This document shows positions 27,308 through 35,578 of a DNA stretch of 64,000 nucleotides, piece by piece. The stretch spans positions 1 through 64,000 of the forward strand of contig JBBQGV010000020.1 of the NCBI GenBank assembly GCA_038323375.1, given 5' to 3'. This DNA is from JABWAJ01 sp038323375. GTDB taxonomy: Bacteria; Bacteroidota; Bacteroidia; Chitinophagales; Saprospiraceae. A program made the translations under genes and the position numbers. The notes beneath the pieces are model-generated. The model was given only the letters and a program-made list of their open reading frames with translations, had not been told where the DNA came from and did no database searches. The first letter of the stretch is position 1, and each line of letters opens with the position of its first letter.

Positions 27308-29068
27308 ATGTCTAAACAATCCCGCTATCCCGGAGCGCGGCCTTTCGACACTGCCCAGCAACACATCTTTTTTGGCCGCGGCGCCGATGTAGATGCACTG
27401 GAGCGCCTGCTCGCATTAGAACAGGTGGTGGTGTTGTACGGCAAATCGGGACTGGGAAAAAGCTCCCTGCTCAACGCCGGACTGCTGCCCCGCGCTGAGG
27501 CCAACCTTAAGTTGCAACCCCAAACCGCTCGGTTTGGCGCGTTCACGAAAGACAACCCCGCCACGCCGCTTGAAAAATCGAAATCGCGGATTGCGGTCGC
27601 TCCTTCGCCCCTTTTGGACAGCATCCGTCCGGACAGCGAAGACAGCCTGTGGTACCACCTCAAAAGCCGGCAATTAGCGCAGGAAAACGCGGAGGAATCT
27701 GGATTTTTGCTCGTTTTTGACCAGTTTGAAGAGTTGTTTACCTACGCTGAAGACGCTGTCAAACACTTCGTGCAACAGCTCAGCGAAGCATTGTTCACCA
27801 CCATTCCGGACCGCTACCGCGCGCAACTCAAGCTGCGCATGGAACAAGATCCCGGTTTCCTGAGCGCCGATGATCTGGAACGCCTGCACACACCTTTCCG
27901 GCTGAAGGTTCTGATGGCCATCCGCGCTGACCGCATGGAATTGCTCAACCGGCTCAAAACTTTCCTGCCGCAGATCATGGACAACATGCACGAACTGAGC
28001 GCCCTCGATCCGGAACAGGCCGAAGCTGCGATCCTTTCCCCCGCTTTTGCACCCGGCGATTTTGCTTCGCCCCCGTTCGATTACGAAGACTCGGCGCTAG
28101 ACCAGTTGCTGGATTTCCTGAGCGAAGGCGGCACAGAGTCTATTGAGTCGTTCCAGTTGCAGATCCTTTGCTCGCACTTAGAGCAGGATGTGGTGATCAA
28201 ACAAGGGCGCCGACTAATTACGCAGGCCGACCTGGAAAAACCCGCCGATATACTCGAAAATTACTACCTGCTGCGCATCGGCGAAATTCCGGACGAAGCC
28301 GATCGGCTTGCCGCACGCCACCTCATCGAAGACGGGCTGATTTTCGAAGAGGAAGAACGCCGCATCAGCCTCTACGAAGGCCAGGTGTTGCGCGACTACG
28401 GCATCCGACCGGAATTGCTGCGTCAACTGCTCGACACCCACCTGATCCGCTCTGAACCGAGTCTGCGCGGCGGTTACACTTACGAGCTGAGCCACGATAC
28501 CCTTGTGGCACCTGTGTTGCGCGCCAAGGCCACCCGATTGGAAGAAGAGCGCATCCGCCAGGCCAAATTGGCAAAGCAGGAACAGGAAAAAGTGCTCCTC
28601 GAATTGCGCCAAAAAGCTGAAGAAGAAGCGGCCAAACGCAAAGAGGCCGAAGCATTGCGCAGTCAGGCAGAAACCGCCCAAAAAGAAGCCGAATTTGCAC
28701 GAACCAAAGCGGAAGAAGAGAAACAAAAAGCCCAGAAAAACTTCTACATCGCCATGGGAATGGTCGTGTTGTCGCTGTTCAGTTCCGTGTTGGCGGGGTA
28801 TCTTTACGATCAGACTGAAAAGGAACGGGCAAAATTGGAAATCGCAGAAAAAGAAGCGGTGAATGCCAAACAAGATGCCGAGAACAAACTTGATGCTTAT
28901 GAACGCGAACGCGCAAAAACCCTCGTCCGGGAAGGGGATGAATTTTTGCGGAATGATGAGGTAGATATGGCGCTTCACAAATACATCCGCGCTTCCGAAC
29001 TGACGCCGGATGATGAAGCCATCCAGAAAAAAGTAAAGGATTGCAAAGCGATTTTGGGGGAGAAATGA
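27308..29068 (+). CDS. nSTAND-type ATPase with transmembrane helix and TPR tail
   Basis: A 586-residue protein. It opens with the nSTAND1 lead-in (YPGARPFDTAQQHIFFGR), then Walker A GKSGLGKSS at 45-53 and Walker B LLVFDQFEELF at 134-144. An arginine-sensor-like MAIRADRMELL follows near 215 and the winged-helix YTYELSHDTL near 390. After about residue 410 comes a highly charged coiled coil (Ala/Glu/Lys), one transmembrane helix (about 480-500), another coiled coil, and a TPR-like end (EFLRNDEVDMALHKYIRASE). No WD40 or TPR sensor array of the usual length follows. It probably acts as a nucleotide-dependent switch tethered to the inner membrane. Coupling to the upstream SIR2-EAD11 protein is suggested by order and by known EAD-STAND associations. 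Confidence 0.85.
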   Translation: MSKQSRYPGARPFDTAQQHIFFGRGADVDALERLLALEQVVVLYGKSGLGKSSLLNAGLLPRAEANLKLQPQTARFGAFTKDNPATPLEKSKSRIAVAPSPLLDSIRPDSEDSLWYHLKSRQLAQENAEESGFLLVFDQFEELFTYAEDAVKHFVQQLSEALFTTIPDRYRAQLKLRMEQDPGFLSADDLERLHTPFRLKVLMAIRADRMELLNRLKTFLPQIMDNMHELSALDPEQAEAAILSPAFAPGDFASPPFDYEDSALDQLLDFLSEGGTESIESFQLQILCSHLEQDVVIKQGRRLITQADLEKPADILENYYLLRIGEIPDEADRLAARHLIEDGLIFEEEERRISLYEGQVLRDYGIRPELLRQLLDTHLIRSEPSLRGGYTYELSHDTLVAPVLRAKATRLEEERIRQAKLAKQEQEKVLLELRQKAEEEAAKRKEAEALRSQAETAQKEAEFARTKAEEEKQKAQKNFYIAMGMVVLSLFSSVLAGYLYDQTEKERAKLEIAEKEAVNAKQDAENKLDAYERERAKTLVREGDEFLRNDEVDMALHKYIRASELTPDDEAIQKKVKDCKAILGEK

Positions 29069-29223
29069 GGTGCGTTGAGTGTTGGGCGTTGTTCGTTGTT
29101 CGTTACAGTTCTAACAACGCTCAACGAACAACGGTAGACAGTAGACAGGAATCCCATACACCATAATATCTCAACCCTAACGGACAACGATGAACAGACA
29201 ACGAACAACTTAATAAAACACCC

Positions 29224-30867
29224 ATGCGAACCCTGCTTCTGACCCTGTGCCTTCTGCTCGCTGCCGGCTTCCTGCATGCCCAAAAGGAATGCCACTACGC
29301 CACCTTAATGGCCGAAGGCAAAGCTTTGTTTGAAAAGCAGAACTTCCGCGCCGCTCTGAAAAAATTCAATGCAGCCCGCACCTGCGACGCCTCGCAATCA
29401 AAAGCCGTAGACGAAGCCATTAGCCGTCTGTTCGATGCGATTGAACGGCAACGCGACGAGGCCAAAGCGCAGCGCGATGAAGCTCAAAAGCAACGCAAAC
29501 GCGCGGAAGCGGCATTGAAACAGGCAGAAATTGAAAAACAGCGCGTCGAAGTCCAAATCGCAAAAAATAAAAAACTGATTGACGCTTTCTATTTTTACGA
29601 AGGGCGGCTGGCGTTGGCCTACAAAGAAGACCGCTTTGGCTTTATTGATACTGCGGGCAATGTGGTTATTGATTACCGATATGAAAAAGCGGAACAATTT
29701 GATGAGTTGGGTTTTGCCAAAGTACTGATGGACAAGGAAAATTATCTGATTGATACCGATGGGAATGAATACAAAGTGGCCTACAACCTTGAAGCCCTTG
29801 ACGAGTCTGTCACGGCGCTTGATTTGAGAGGAATTACCCTTGACAGCTTCCCTACTGCGGTTCTGGAACAGCGCCAACTAAAAGTGCTCATTCTTGAAAA
29901 TAGTCCTTGGTCAAGCAAAAGCAGGTATATAAATCTACCCCCTGAAATTGCGCAATTACAGCAACTTCGGTTCCTGGATGTGGCAAATTTGGGAATTGGC
30001 GAACTCCCAGCCGAAATCGGACAACTGAAAGACCTGCAATATTTGAACCTGAACGGAAACTTTATGGATCATTTGCCGGACGAAATTGGGGCCTTAAAAA
30101 ATCTAAAAACGCTTAAACTCTACAGCAATCAACTCAGCACGTTGCCTGATGAAATCTTCACCTTCAAAAACCTGGAAAGCCTTGATCTCTCTCAAAATGC
30201 GTTGAAAATTTTGCCACCTGAAATAGCACACCTACAAAATCTGCAATACCTCAACCTCGGCGGCAACTACTTCAATACCCTGCCTGAGCAATTCGGTGCA
30301 CTGCAAAACCTCCAGGAACTTTATCTTTTTCAGAACCAGTTCACCACCCTGCCGGCCGCTATCGGGCAATTGAAAAACCTGAAAAGCCTCGATCTCACCG
30401 GAAATGAACTCAGCGTGCTGCCTCCCCAAATTGGCGTATTATCCAATCTGGAATCTCTCGAAATTGGCGAGAACCAGCTCAAGGCGCTGCCAGCTGAAAT
30501 CGGCGCGTTAAAAAAACTGCAACGCCTTTTCCTGAGTCGCAACCAATTAGAAGCGTTGCCCCTTGAGGTTGGCAACTTAAAAAACCTGCAACTCCTCTAC
30601 CTTGATCACAACCGCATTCAAACCCTTCCGCCAGGCATCGGAACTTTAAAAAACCTGAAAAACATGTCTCTGTATGGGAACAATAGACTCCTTCCCGCCT
30701 CTGTGCTCAACGCATTTCGGAATTTCCCGAAACCGATTGATTTTTCTACCGATGAATATGAATTTATGCTGGGCAAAAGTGATCGCCGCCTTTTGATGAT
30801 TTTGAGTGCAAATTTAATGGGAACTGCGGAGGTTAAAGAATTGAGGCGGTTGAAGGAAAGAGAGTGA
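29224..30867 (+). CDS. Exported leucine-rich-repeat protein with TPR/coiled-coil and WG-like N-terminus
   Basis: A 547-residue protein. The signal peptide MRTLLLTLCLLLAAGFLHAQ predicts export. Residues about 25-60 look like one TPR (GKALFEKQNFRAALKKFNAA) and 70-118 form a charged coiled coil. Residues 120-180 contain a WG-repeat-like unit (YKEDRFGFIDTAGNVVIDYRYEKA, in part), and 185-500 hold about 13 leucine-rich repeats of 23 residues (LPxEIGxLKNLxxLxLxxNxL). There is no T9SS sorting domain, so a periplasmic or outer-membrane-facing location is most likely. It follows the membrane-anchored nSTAND gene by 155 nt of repetitive words (AACGAACAAC) and could be a sensor on the far side of the membrane; that is inference. 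Confidence 0.85.
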   Translation: MRTLLLTLCLLLAAGFLHAQKECHYATLMAEGKALFEKQNFRAALKKFNAARTCDASQSKAVDEAISRLFDAIERQRDEAKAQRDEAQKQRKRAEAALKQAEIEKQRVEVQIAKNKKLIDAFYFYEGRLALAYKEDRFGFIDTAGNVVIDYRYEKAEQFDELGFAKVLMDKENYLIDTDGNEYKVAYNLEALDESVTALDLRGITLDSFPTAVLEQRQLKVLILENSPWSSKSRYINLPPEIAQLQQLRFLDVANLGIGELPAEIGQLKDLQYLNLNGNFMDHLPDEIGALKNLKTLKLYSNQLSTLPDEIFTFKNLESLDLSQNALKILPPEIAHLQNLQYLNLGGNYFNTLPEQFGALQNLQELYLFQNQFTTLPAAIGQLKNLKSLDLTGNELSVLPPQIGVLSNLESLEIGENQLKALPAEIGALKKLQRLFLSRNQLEALPLEVGNLKNLQLLYLDHNRIQTLPPGIGTLKNLKNMSLYGNNRLLPASVLNAFRNFPKPIDFSTDEYEFMLGKSDRRLLMILSANLMGTAEVKELRRLKERE

Positions 30868-31088
30868 GTTCGTAACTCAGATTGCTCAAGTAACTGAAGC
30901 GGGCAGCCGGGAGCTGACTGAGGAGACTCACTATTTGCTTTTTCGCCAAAGGCAGACGAAGTAGCACCATCTACCTTTTGGGCTTCCAAGGTCTTTTTGA
31001 CTTGCAAATAAGGCTGATCTAACACCCCCTTGTCGTTGAGGCGTGCAATCAAAGTAATCAGTTCTAACTTTTGAGCGTCAACACTCAT
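30868..31088 (-). pseudogene. Antitoxin-like N-terminal fragment (uncertain)
   Basis: From the ATG at 31088 the minus strand reads MSVDAQKLELITLIARLNDK, which resembles the start of small addiction-module antitoxins (M.T.AQKIELI..I). After about 40 residues the reading loses any pattern and runs antisense into the LRR gene. No toxin gene is beside it. It is at best a broken remnant. The rest of the 383-nt gap 30868-31250 shows nothing else. Confidence 0.25.
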
Positions 31089-31250
31089 GCCGTTTTCTTT
31101 TCAACAATTTTACTAAAAAAATTCAAACAACTCATACCTCGTCAATTATCAGGAATACGATTCCCCGGACATCAATAGCATGCTGACACACATTGGGTCT
31201 TTTTCTCCCCATTTTTTGCTACCTTTACCCACACAACCCAATTCAGACGT

Positions 31251-31880
31251 ATGAAGCAGTATCGTTTATTGGTGGCGCTGATCCTTTGCACCGCAAACTT
31301 GTTGTGCGCCCAAAACGCCTCCAAACCCTACACCAAATCCCTTGCAAAACACCGCAAGGAATACCGCAAAGACTTCCTGACCAACGAGCGCTCGCCGCTG
31401 AAAAGCAAGGAAGAACTGAAATCGCTGCGTTTTTACGAACCGGACGAACGCTACCGGGTAGAAGCAACCGTGCAGGTGCTGGAAGGCGAAACGCCATTCG
31501 ACATGGCGACCTACGCCGGCACGACGAAGCCTTACGTGCGCTATGCATTGTTGAAATTTGAACTGATGGGCAAGCCGCTGGAGTTGACGCTGTACCGGAA
31601 TTTGCAATTGGCAAAAATGCCACAATACAAAGACCACCTGTTTTTGCCCTTCATGGATGCCACCAACGGAGAGGCTACTTATGGGGGCGGGCGCTACATG
31701 GATTTCAAAATGACGGATATTGCCGGAGGAAAGATGACGATTGATTTCAACAAAGCCTACAACCCCTGGTGTGCCTTCAGCGACGGCTACCAATGTCCGA
31801 TTCCGCCTTTTGAAAATCACCTCGGGGAAGCAGTCGAAGCCGGGGAACGACAGTTCGCCAAAGAAATAAAGCACCAATAA
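31251..31880 (+). CDS. DUF1684 family exported protein
   Basis: A 209-residue protein with a signal peptide (MKQYRLLVALILCTANLLCAQ). The body has the hallmarks of DUF1684: HRKEYRKDFLTNERSPL near the start, then LYRNLQLAKMPQYKDHLFLPF, GEATYGGGRYMDF, and IDFNKAYNPWCAFSDGYQCP at the end. The family has no proven biochemical role; many members are exported. A TACCTTTA box lies just upstream (near 31230). No linked partner is evident; the next gene on the strand is lemA. Confidence 0.85.
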   Translation: MKQYRLLVALILCTANLLCAQNASKPYTKSLAKHRKEYRKDFLTNERSPLKSKEELKSLRFYEPDERYRVEATVQVLEGETPFDMATYAGTTKPYVRYALLKFELMGKPLELTLYRNLQLAKMPQYKDHLFLPFMDATNGEATYGGGRYMDFKMTDIAGGKMTIDFNKAYNPWCAFSDGYQCPIPPFENHLGEAVEAGERQFAKEIKHQ

Positions 31881-31999
31881 AAGTGTCCGAAAAGTGAGAT
31901 CGTCGTCAAAACAAGGTCATTGAACGAAAGTACACAGGCAGCATTGAACCTGCTGCCCCATTTTTGCATTATCATATTCAAAACAAAATTCAACATCCA

Positions 32000-32593
32000 A
32001 TGAGTAGATCATTAATTGTGATAGCGGTTGTCGCAGGACTCGCACTGATTTTGCTGGGCAAAGGTTGCAGCAGCTACAATAGCTTTGTTGGTCAGGAAGA
32101 AGACGTGGAGAATGCCTGGAGTAAAGTGCAAAGCGCCTATCAGCGGCGTTCTGACCTGATTCCCAACCTGGTTCAAACGGTGAAAGGCTACGCTAACTTC
32201 GAACAGAAAACACTGACCGATGTGGTCAATGCACGCGCCAAAGCAACCAGCATGACGATTGACCCTTCTAACATCACACCGGAGCAGTTGAAGGAATTCC
32301 AGGCAGCCCAGTCGGGTGTCTCCCAAACGCTGGGCCGACTGATGATGATTACGGAAAACTATCCGGATTTGAAGGCCAACACGCAATTCCTCGAATTGCA
32401 GTCACAGTTGGAAGGCACAGAAAATCGCATCAAGGTGGAACGCGACCGCTTCAACGATGCGGCCACCAAATTCAACAAATCTATCCGGACATTCCCGAAC
32501 AATGTCTTCGCCGGCATCTTCGGCTTTGCGCAAAAAGCACAGTTTGAAGCGCAGGCAGGCGCGGAAAATGCACCGGCTGTTAATTTTGATTAA
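32000..32593 (+). CDS. lemA: LemA family protein
   Basis: A 197-residue protein from the ATG at 32000. An N-terminal membrane anchor (LIVIAVVAGLALILLG) is followed by the LemA helical bundle with its hallmark N-terminal stretch NSFVGQEEDVENAWSKVQ and YQRRSDLIPNLVQTVKGYA. The C-terminal part holds RIKVERDRFNDAATKFN. LemA proteins sit in the inner membrane with the body outside; their molecular role is unclear. Here it heads an operon with two TPM-domain genes, the usual genomic partnership of LemA in Bacteroidota. A frame upstream (31964) adds residues before the anchor and is not preferred. Confidence 0.92.
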   Translation: MSRSLIVIAVVAGLALILLGKGCSSYNSFVGQEEDVENAWSKVQSAYQRRSDLIPNLVQTVKGYANFEQKTLTDVVNARAKATSMTIDPSNITPEQLKEFQAAQSGVSQTLGRLMMITENYPDLKANTQFLELQSQLEGTENRIKVERDRFNDAATKFNKSIRTFPNNVFAGIFGFAQKAQFEAQAGAENAPAVNFD

Positions 32594-32686
32594 CGAAGTT
32601 TGGGTTATTCGCCAGTTGTCGGTTTCAGGTTATTCTGCGAACTGCCAACTGGCGAACTGCCAACTTTCAAACCTATCCCACTTCGA

Positions 32687-33118
32687 ATGGTCAAATTCTT
32701 CAACAAAGAAGAAGAAGCGCGCATCGTCGCCGCGATCCGGCAGGCAGAGTCCGGCACATCGGGTGAAATACGCGTACACTTCGAAAAGCACCATAAGGGA
32801 ACAGCCTTAGAGGAAGCTGCGCGCGTCTTTCGCCAGCTTGGCATGGACAAAACCGAGGCGCGCAATGGCGTCCTGCTTTTCATTGCCCCGGAACAAAAAA
32901 CCTTCGCCATTCTGGGCGACCAAGGCATAAATGCCGTCGTTCCTCCTGATTTCTGGAAGGAAGAACGCGACCTGATCCAGACCCATTTCCGACAAGGCGC
33001 TTTTTGCGAAGGCATCTGCTTGGCCATCGGTCAGGTGGGCGAAAAATTAAAAATCCATTTTCCGGTAAAATCGAACGATATCAATGAACTCCCTGATGAA
33101 ATATCTTACGGTAGTTAA
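32687..33118 (+). CDS. TPM-domain protein, cytoplasmic form
   Basis: A 143-residue protein from the ATG at 32687 (MVKFFNKEEEARIVAAIRQ). TPM fold: AESGTSGEIRVHFEKH, then GVLLFIAPEQKTFAILGDQGI and VPPDFW. It lacks a signal peptide, unlike the next gene. The family is linked with LemA and with photosystem II repair-type phosphatase folds; its substrate here is unknown. The upstream 90 nt contain repeated words (GAACTGCCAAC). It overlaps the next gene slightly, so translational coupling is likely. Confidence 0.85.
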   Translation: MVKFFNKEEEARIVAAIRQAESGTSGEIRVHFEKHHKGTALEEAARVFRQLGMDKTEARNGVLLFIAPEQKTFAILGDQGINAVVPPDFWKEERDLIQTHFRQGAFCEGICLAIGQVGEKLKIHFPVKSNDINELPDEISYGS

Positions 33119-33926
33119 GGCTGGCTTCTTATTGAGCATGTTTTTCCTGCTCGCCAACGTGGTGCAGGCTCAAAAAACGATGCCGAAACCAACGGGCTAC
33201 CTCGTGAACGACTTTGCCGGACTGATGTCGCGCCCCGAATTGGAGCAATTGGGCGCTAAACTCAGCGCTTATGCCCGGGAAACATCCACTCAAATTGTGG
33301 TCGTCACCGAAACTTCCTTACAAGGCGAAGACGATTTTGACTACTCCGTTCGCTTAGCAAGGGAGTGGGGCATTGGCGGCAGCAAAGAAAAGGACAACGG
33401 CATCTTGCTGTACATCGCAAAGGATGAACGCAAGGTGCGCATCCAGGCGGGGTACGGCGCGGAGGGTTTCCTCACCGACGCCCTTTCCCGGCGCATCATC
33501 GAGCAAACCATCGCACCCGCTTTTAAAGAAGGCAATTACTACGCCGGGATAGATGCCGCCACAACGACTATCATGGATCTCGGCAGGGGCGAATATACCA
33601 ACGAAGGTGGCGGCAAACGGAAATCGGAAGGTGGCAAAGCGCTGCTCCTGATTTTTCTCCTCCTCTTTGGCTTGATCTTTTTCCTGTCTGTTTATAACCG
33701 TTACCGCAGGGGGCGCAACAATGAAGACGACGGCGGCTACAACAGAGGTGGTCGCTACGACGAGCGCAACAGCGGCGGCGGCGGTTGGTGGTTTTTCCCT
33801 ATCGGCGGCGGCTTTGGCGGTTGGGGCGGCGGCGGCGGTGGCGGTGGTGGCAGCTCCAGCGACGGTGATTTCGGTGGCTTTGGCGGGGGTGATTTTGGTG
33901 GCGGGGGTGCCGGCGGAGATTGGTAG
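33096..33926 (+). CDS. TPM-domain (YgcG-like) exported protein with Gly-rich tail
   Basis: A 276-residue protein from the ATG at 33096. The signal peptide MKYLTVVKAGFLLSMFFLLA..VQAQ precedes the TPM domain (about 30-180: VNDFAGLMS, TSTQIVVVTE, NGILLYIAKDERKVRIQAGYG). A second membrane helix (LLLIFLLLFGLIFFLSVY) and a tail of Gly/Ser/Asp/Phe runs ending DFGGGGAGGDW complete it. This is the YgcG architecture: periplasmic TPM domain, anchored, with a glycine-rich end. It overlaps the preceding gene by 23 nt in another frame and is third in the lemA operon. An alternative ATG at 33084 adds four residues. Confidence 0.88.
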   Translation: MKYLTVVKAGFLLSMFFLLANVVQAQKTMPKPTGYLVNDFAGLMSRPELEQLGAKLSAYARETSTQIVVVTETSLQGEDDFDYSVRLAREWGIGGSKEKDNGILLYIAKDERKVRIQAGYGAEGFLTDALSRRIIEQTIAPAFKEGNYYAGIDAATTTIMDLGRGEYTNEGGGKRKSEGGKALLLIFLLLFGLIFFLSVYNRYRRGRNNEDDGGYNRGGRYDERNSGGGGWWFFPIGGGFGGWGGGGGGGGGSSSDGDFGGFGGGDFGGGGAGGDW

Positions 33927-33933
33927 GGCTGTT

Positions 33934-33951
33934 GCAAGTTTGCAAACTTGC
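33934..33951. repeat. 18-bp perfect palindrome
   Basis: GCAAGTTTGCAAACTTGC reads the same on both strands. It is followed by a second partial copy (CAATTTGCAAACTTG). It lies 8 nt after the TPM gene stop and 36 nt before the next start. Confidence 0.7.
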
Positions 33952-33986
33952 CAATTTGCAAACTTGTAAACGGAGACATCAGATCA

Positions 33987-35255
33987 ATGATTATGACAAA
34001 ACTAACCATTAAGCTATACTTCCTCTTCCTCTTAGTCATTGGCATCGCCTGTACACCCAAATTAACGTCCCGTTTTGCCGGTAAGGTAGACTTTGAAGCC
34101 CTGCCGGAAGCTTATGACGCCCCGGCAGTTGCCAGATTAAAAAACAATTGCAACGACTATGAAGCTTATATCCCCGACACGACCCATTTAGATCATACCC
34201 CGGTCAAATATGTGCGCATCAATGTGCATTGGGTCAATAACGAGGATAGTTCAGCCAATTTCGTCGGGGAGGAAGCTATCGAATTTACAAAACTGCTCCT
34301 CCACGCTTCCAACTACAACCTGATCGGCAATAAAAAACTGTTGTTGCCCCACGGCAATGACCTGCCGGTATTGCCCATCCAATACCGCCTCGTGCTGGCA
34401 CCACGTCCCGGCCATCCGGATGACAACGGCATCTACTTTCATTTCGACGATGCGTTGTGCTACTACGTCCACAAAGGCAAAAACGCGAACCTGGGAAACA
34501 AACGCGTCGTTCAGAAATACGGCGTTCAGTTGGATACCGTACTGAATGTGTTCATCATGCCGCACCACCCCGACAGCATTGCCTCAAAAACCTATTCCGC
34601 CGGGATCGTTGGCGTAATGCTGGGCAATGCGGTCAAACTTGCGGGGCCTTTTGAAAACCTGCACCTGACTGCCTGGAGCAGCCGGGGCGCTCTGAATCAC
34701 GAGGTTTGTCACGTTTTCGGACTCGGGCACGCCTGGGTGCAAGACGGTTGCGACGACACCCCGCTCCATTCACAGGCCTGCTTTAACGTAACAGACCGGC
34801 CAGGCTGCGATACGATGACTTCCAACAATATTATGGATTACAATTTTGCACAACACGCCTGGTCGCCCTGCCAGATTGGAAAAATATACCAGCGCATGTC
34901 GCAGGAAAACGCCCCGGCACGCAAATACCTGCAACCCAACTGGTGCGAGCTGCACGACGACCGCCATATTGTCATCCGCGACACCGTGGTCTGGCGCGGC
35001 GCTAAAGACCTGGAAGGCCACCTCACGATTGTACCGGGCGGCCACCTCACGATTCAATGCCGGGTGTCTTTGCCCAAAGCTGCCAAACTGACTTTGGAAC
35101 CGGGTGCGGTTTTGGTGTTGGGAAACGACGCCCGCCTGCACAATGCCTGCGGCGATCCATGGCAGGGCATCGAGATTCAGTCGCTCAATAAGCAATCGGG
35201 CAAAATTATCCGGATTGGGAATCCTAAAATTGAGAATACGCCCCTGGGATTTTAG
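33987..35255 (+). CDS. Metalloprotease-like lipoprotein with C-terminal beta-helix
   Basis: A 422-residue protein from the ATG at 33987. The N-terminal hydrophobic stretch LYFLFLLVIGIAC ends in a lipobox-like Cys, so it is probably a lipoprotein. The central region carries a zincin motif, LNHEVCHVFGLGHAW, that fits HExxHxxGxxH, followed by SNNIMDYN (a Met-turn-like segment, as in metzincins). The C-terminal part (GHLTIVPGGHLTIQCRVSLP, KLTLEPGAVLVLG) has the repeating pattern of a short right-handed beta-helix. It may cleave extracellular or surface proteins; no T9SS domain is visible. The end at NTPLGF stands just before repeat copy 4, so the gene could be truncated relative to its ancestor. 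Confidence 0.75.
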   Translation: MIMTKLTIKLYFLFLLVIGIACTPKLTSRFAGKVDFEALPEAYDAPAVARLKNNCNDYEAYIPDTTHLDHTPVKYVRINVHWVNNEDSSANFVGEEAIEFTKLLLHASNYNLIGNKKLLLPHGNDLPVLPIQYRLVLAPRPGHPDDNGIYFHFDDALCYYVHKGKNANLGNKRVVQKYGVQLDTVLNVFIMPHHPDSIASKTYSAGIVGVMLGNAVKLAGPFENLHLTAWSSRGALNHEVCHVFGLGHAWVQDGCDDTPLHSQACFNVTDRPGCDTMTSNNIMDYNFAQHAWSPCQIGKIYQRMSQENAPARKYLQPNWCELHDDRHIVIRDTVVWRGAKDLEGHLTIVPGGHLTIQCRVSLPKAAKLTLEPGAVLVLGNDARLHNACGDPWQGIEIQSLNKQSGKIIRIGNPKIENTPLGF

Positions 35256-35289
35256 TTTCTGTCTATTTGGTTTCCGTCCATTTAGTCGG

Positions 35290-35494
35290 GTGTCTGGGCT
35301 TTAGCGGTCATGCAAAATTCCAATAAGGGGACGCGAAGCGTCCGAGGGCAGCTTCTGCGGACTCCTTTATGACACGGAGTTTCGCAGAGTGGCTTAACTC
35401 CGCGAGACTCCCTTTACTCCGTGTCATCCGCTCATGTGGCTAGCATAATGCAGCTATCGGGCTATAAAGGTAAACCATATTTAAAACCAGACAC
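35290..35494. repeat. Family P1 copy 4 with internal second hairpin
   Basis: The ends resemble P1 (GTGTCTGGGCTTTAGCGG; GCATAATGCAGCTATCGGGC). The centre is replaced by another hairpin at 35371-35425: GACACGGAGT..CGCAGAGT...ACTCCGCGAGACTCC...ACTCCGTGTC. It fills most of the gap 35256-35578. Confidence 0.75.
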
Positions 35495-35549
35495 AAGTTA
35501 ATCCTGCGTTAAGCCGGGCTTCAATTCCCCATATCTCCCGGCGAAGCAT

Positions 35550-35557
35550 TACTTTTG
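35550..35557 (+). promoter_or_regulatory. Possible -7 box for the OstA-like gene
   Basis: TACTTTTG matches TANNTTTG and lies 22 nt before the chosen ATG. No clear TTTG lies at -33. Confidence 0.3.
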
Positions 35558-35578
35558 CATTTCGCAAATCCGCATTCA

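Noticed and set aside
30618..30867. Antitoxin gene continuing antisense through the LRR gene end
   Set aside because: Only the first 30-40 residues resemble an antitoxin; the rest mirrors LRR codons.
33721..33969. Ala/Gly/Val-rich 82-codon frame inside the second TPM gene
   Set aside because: Product of the glycine-rich tail read in another frame.
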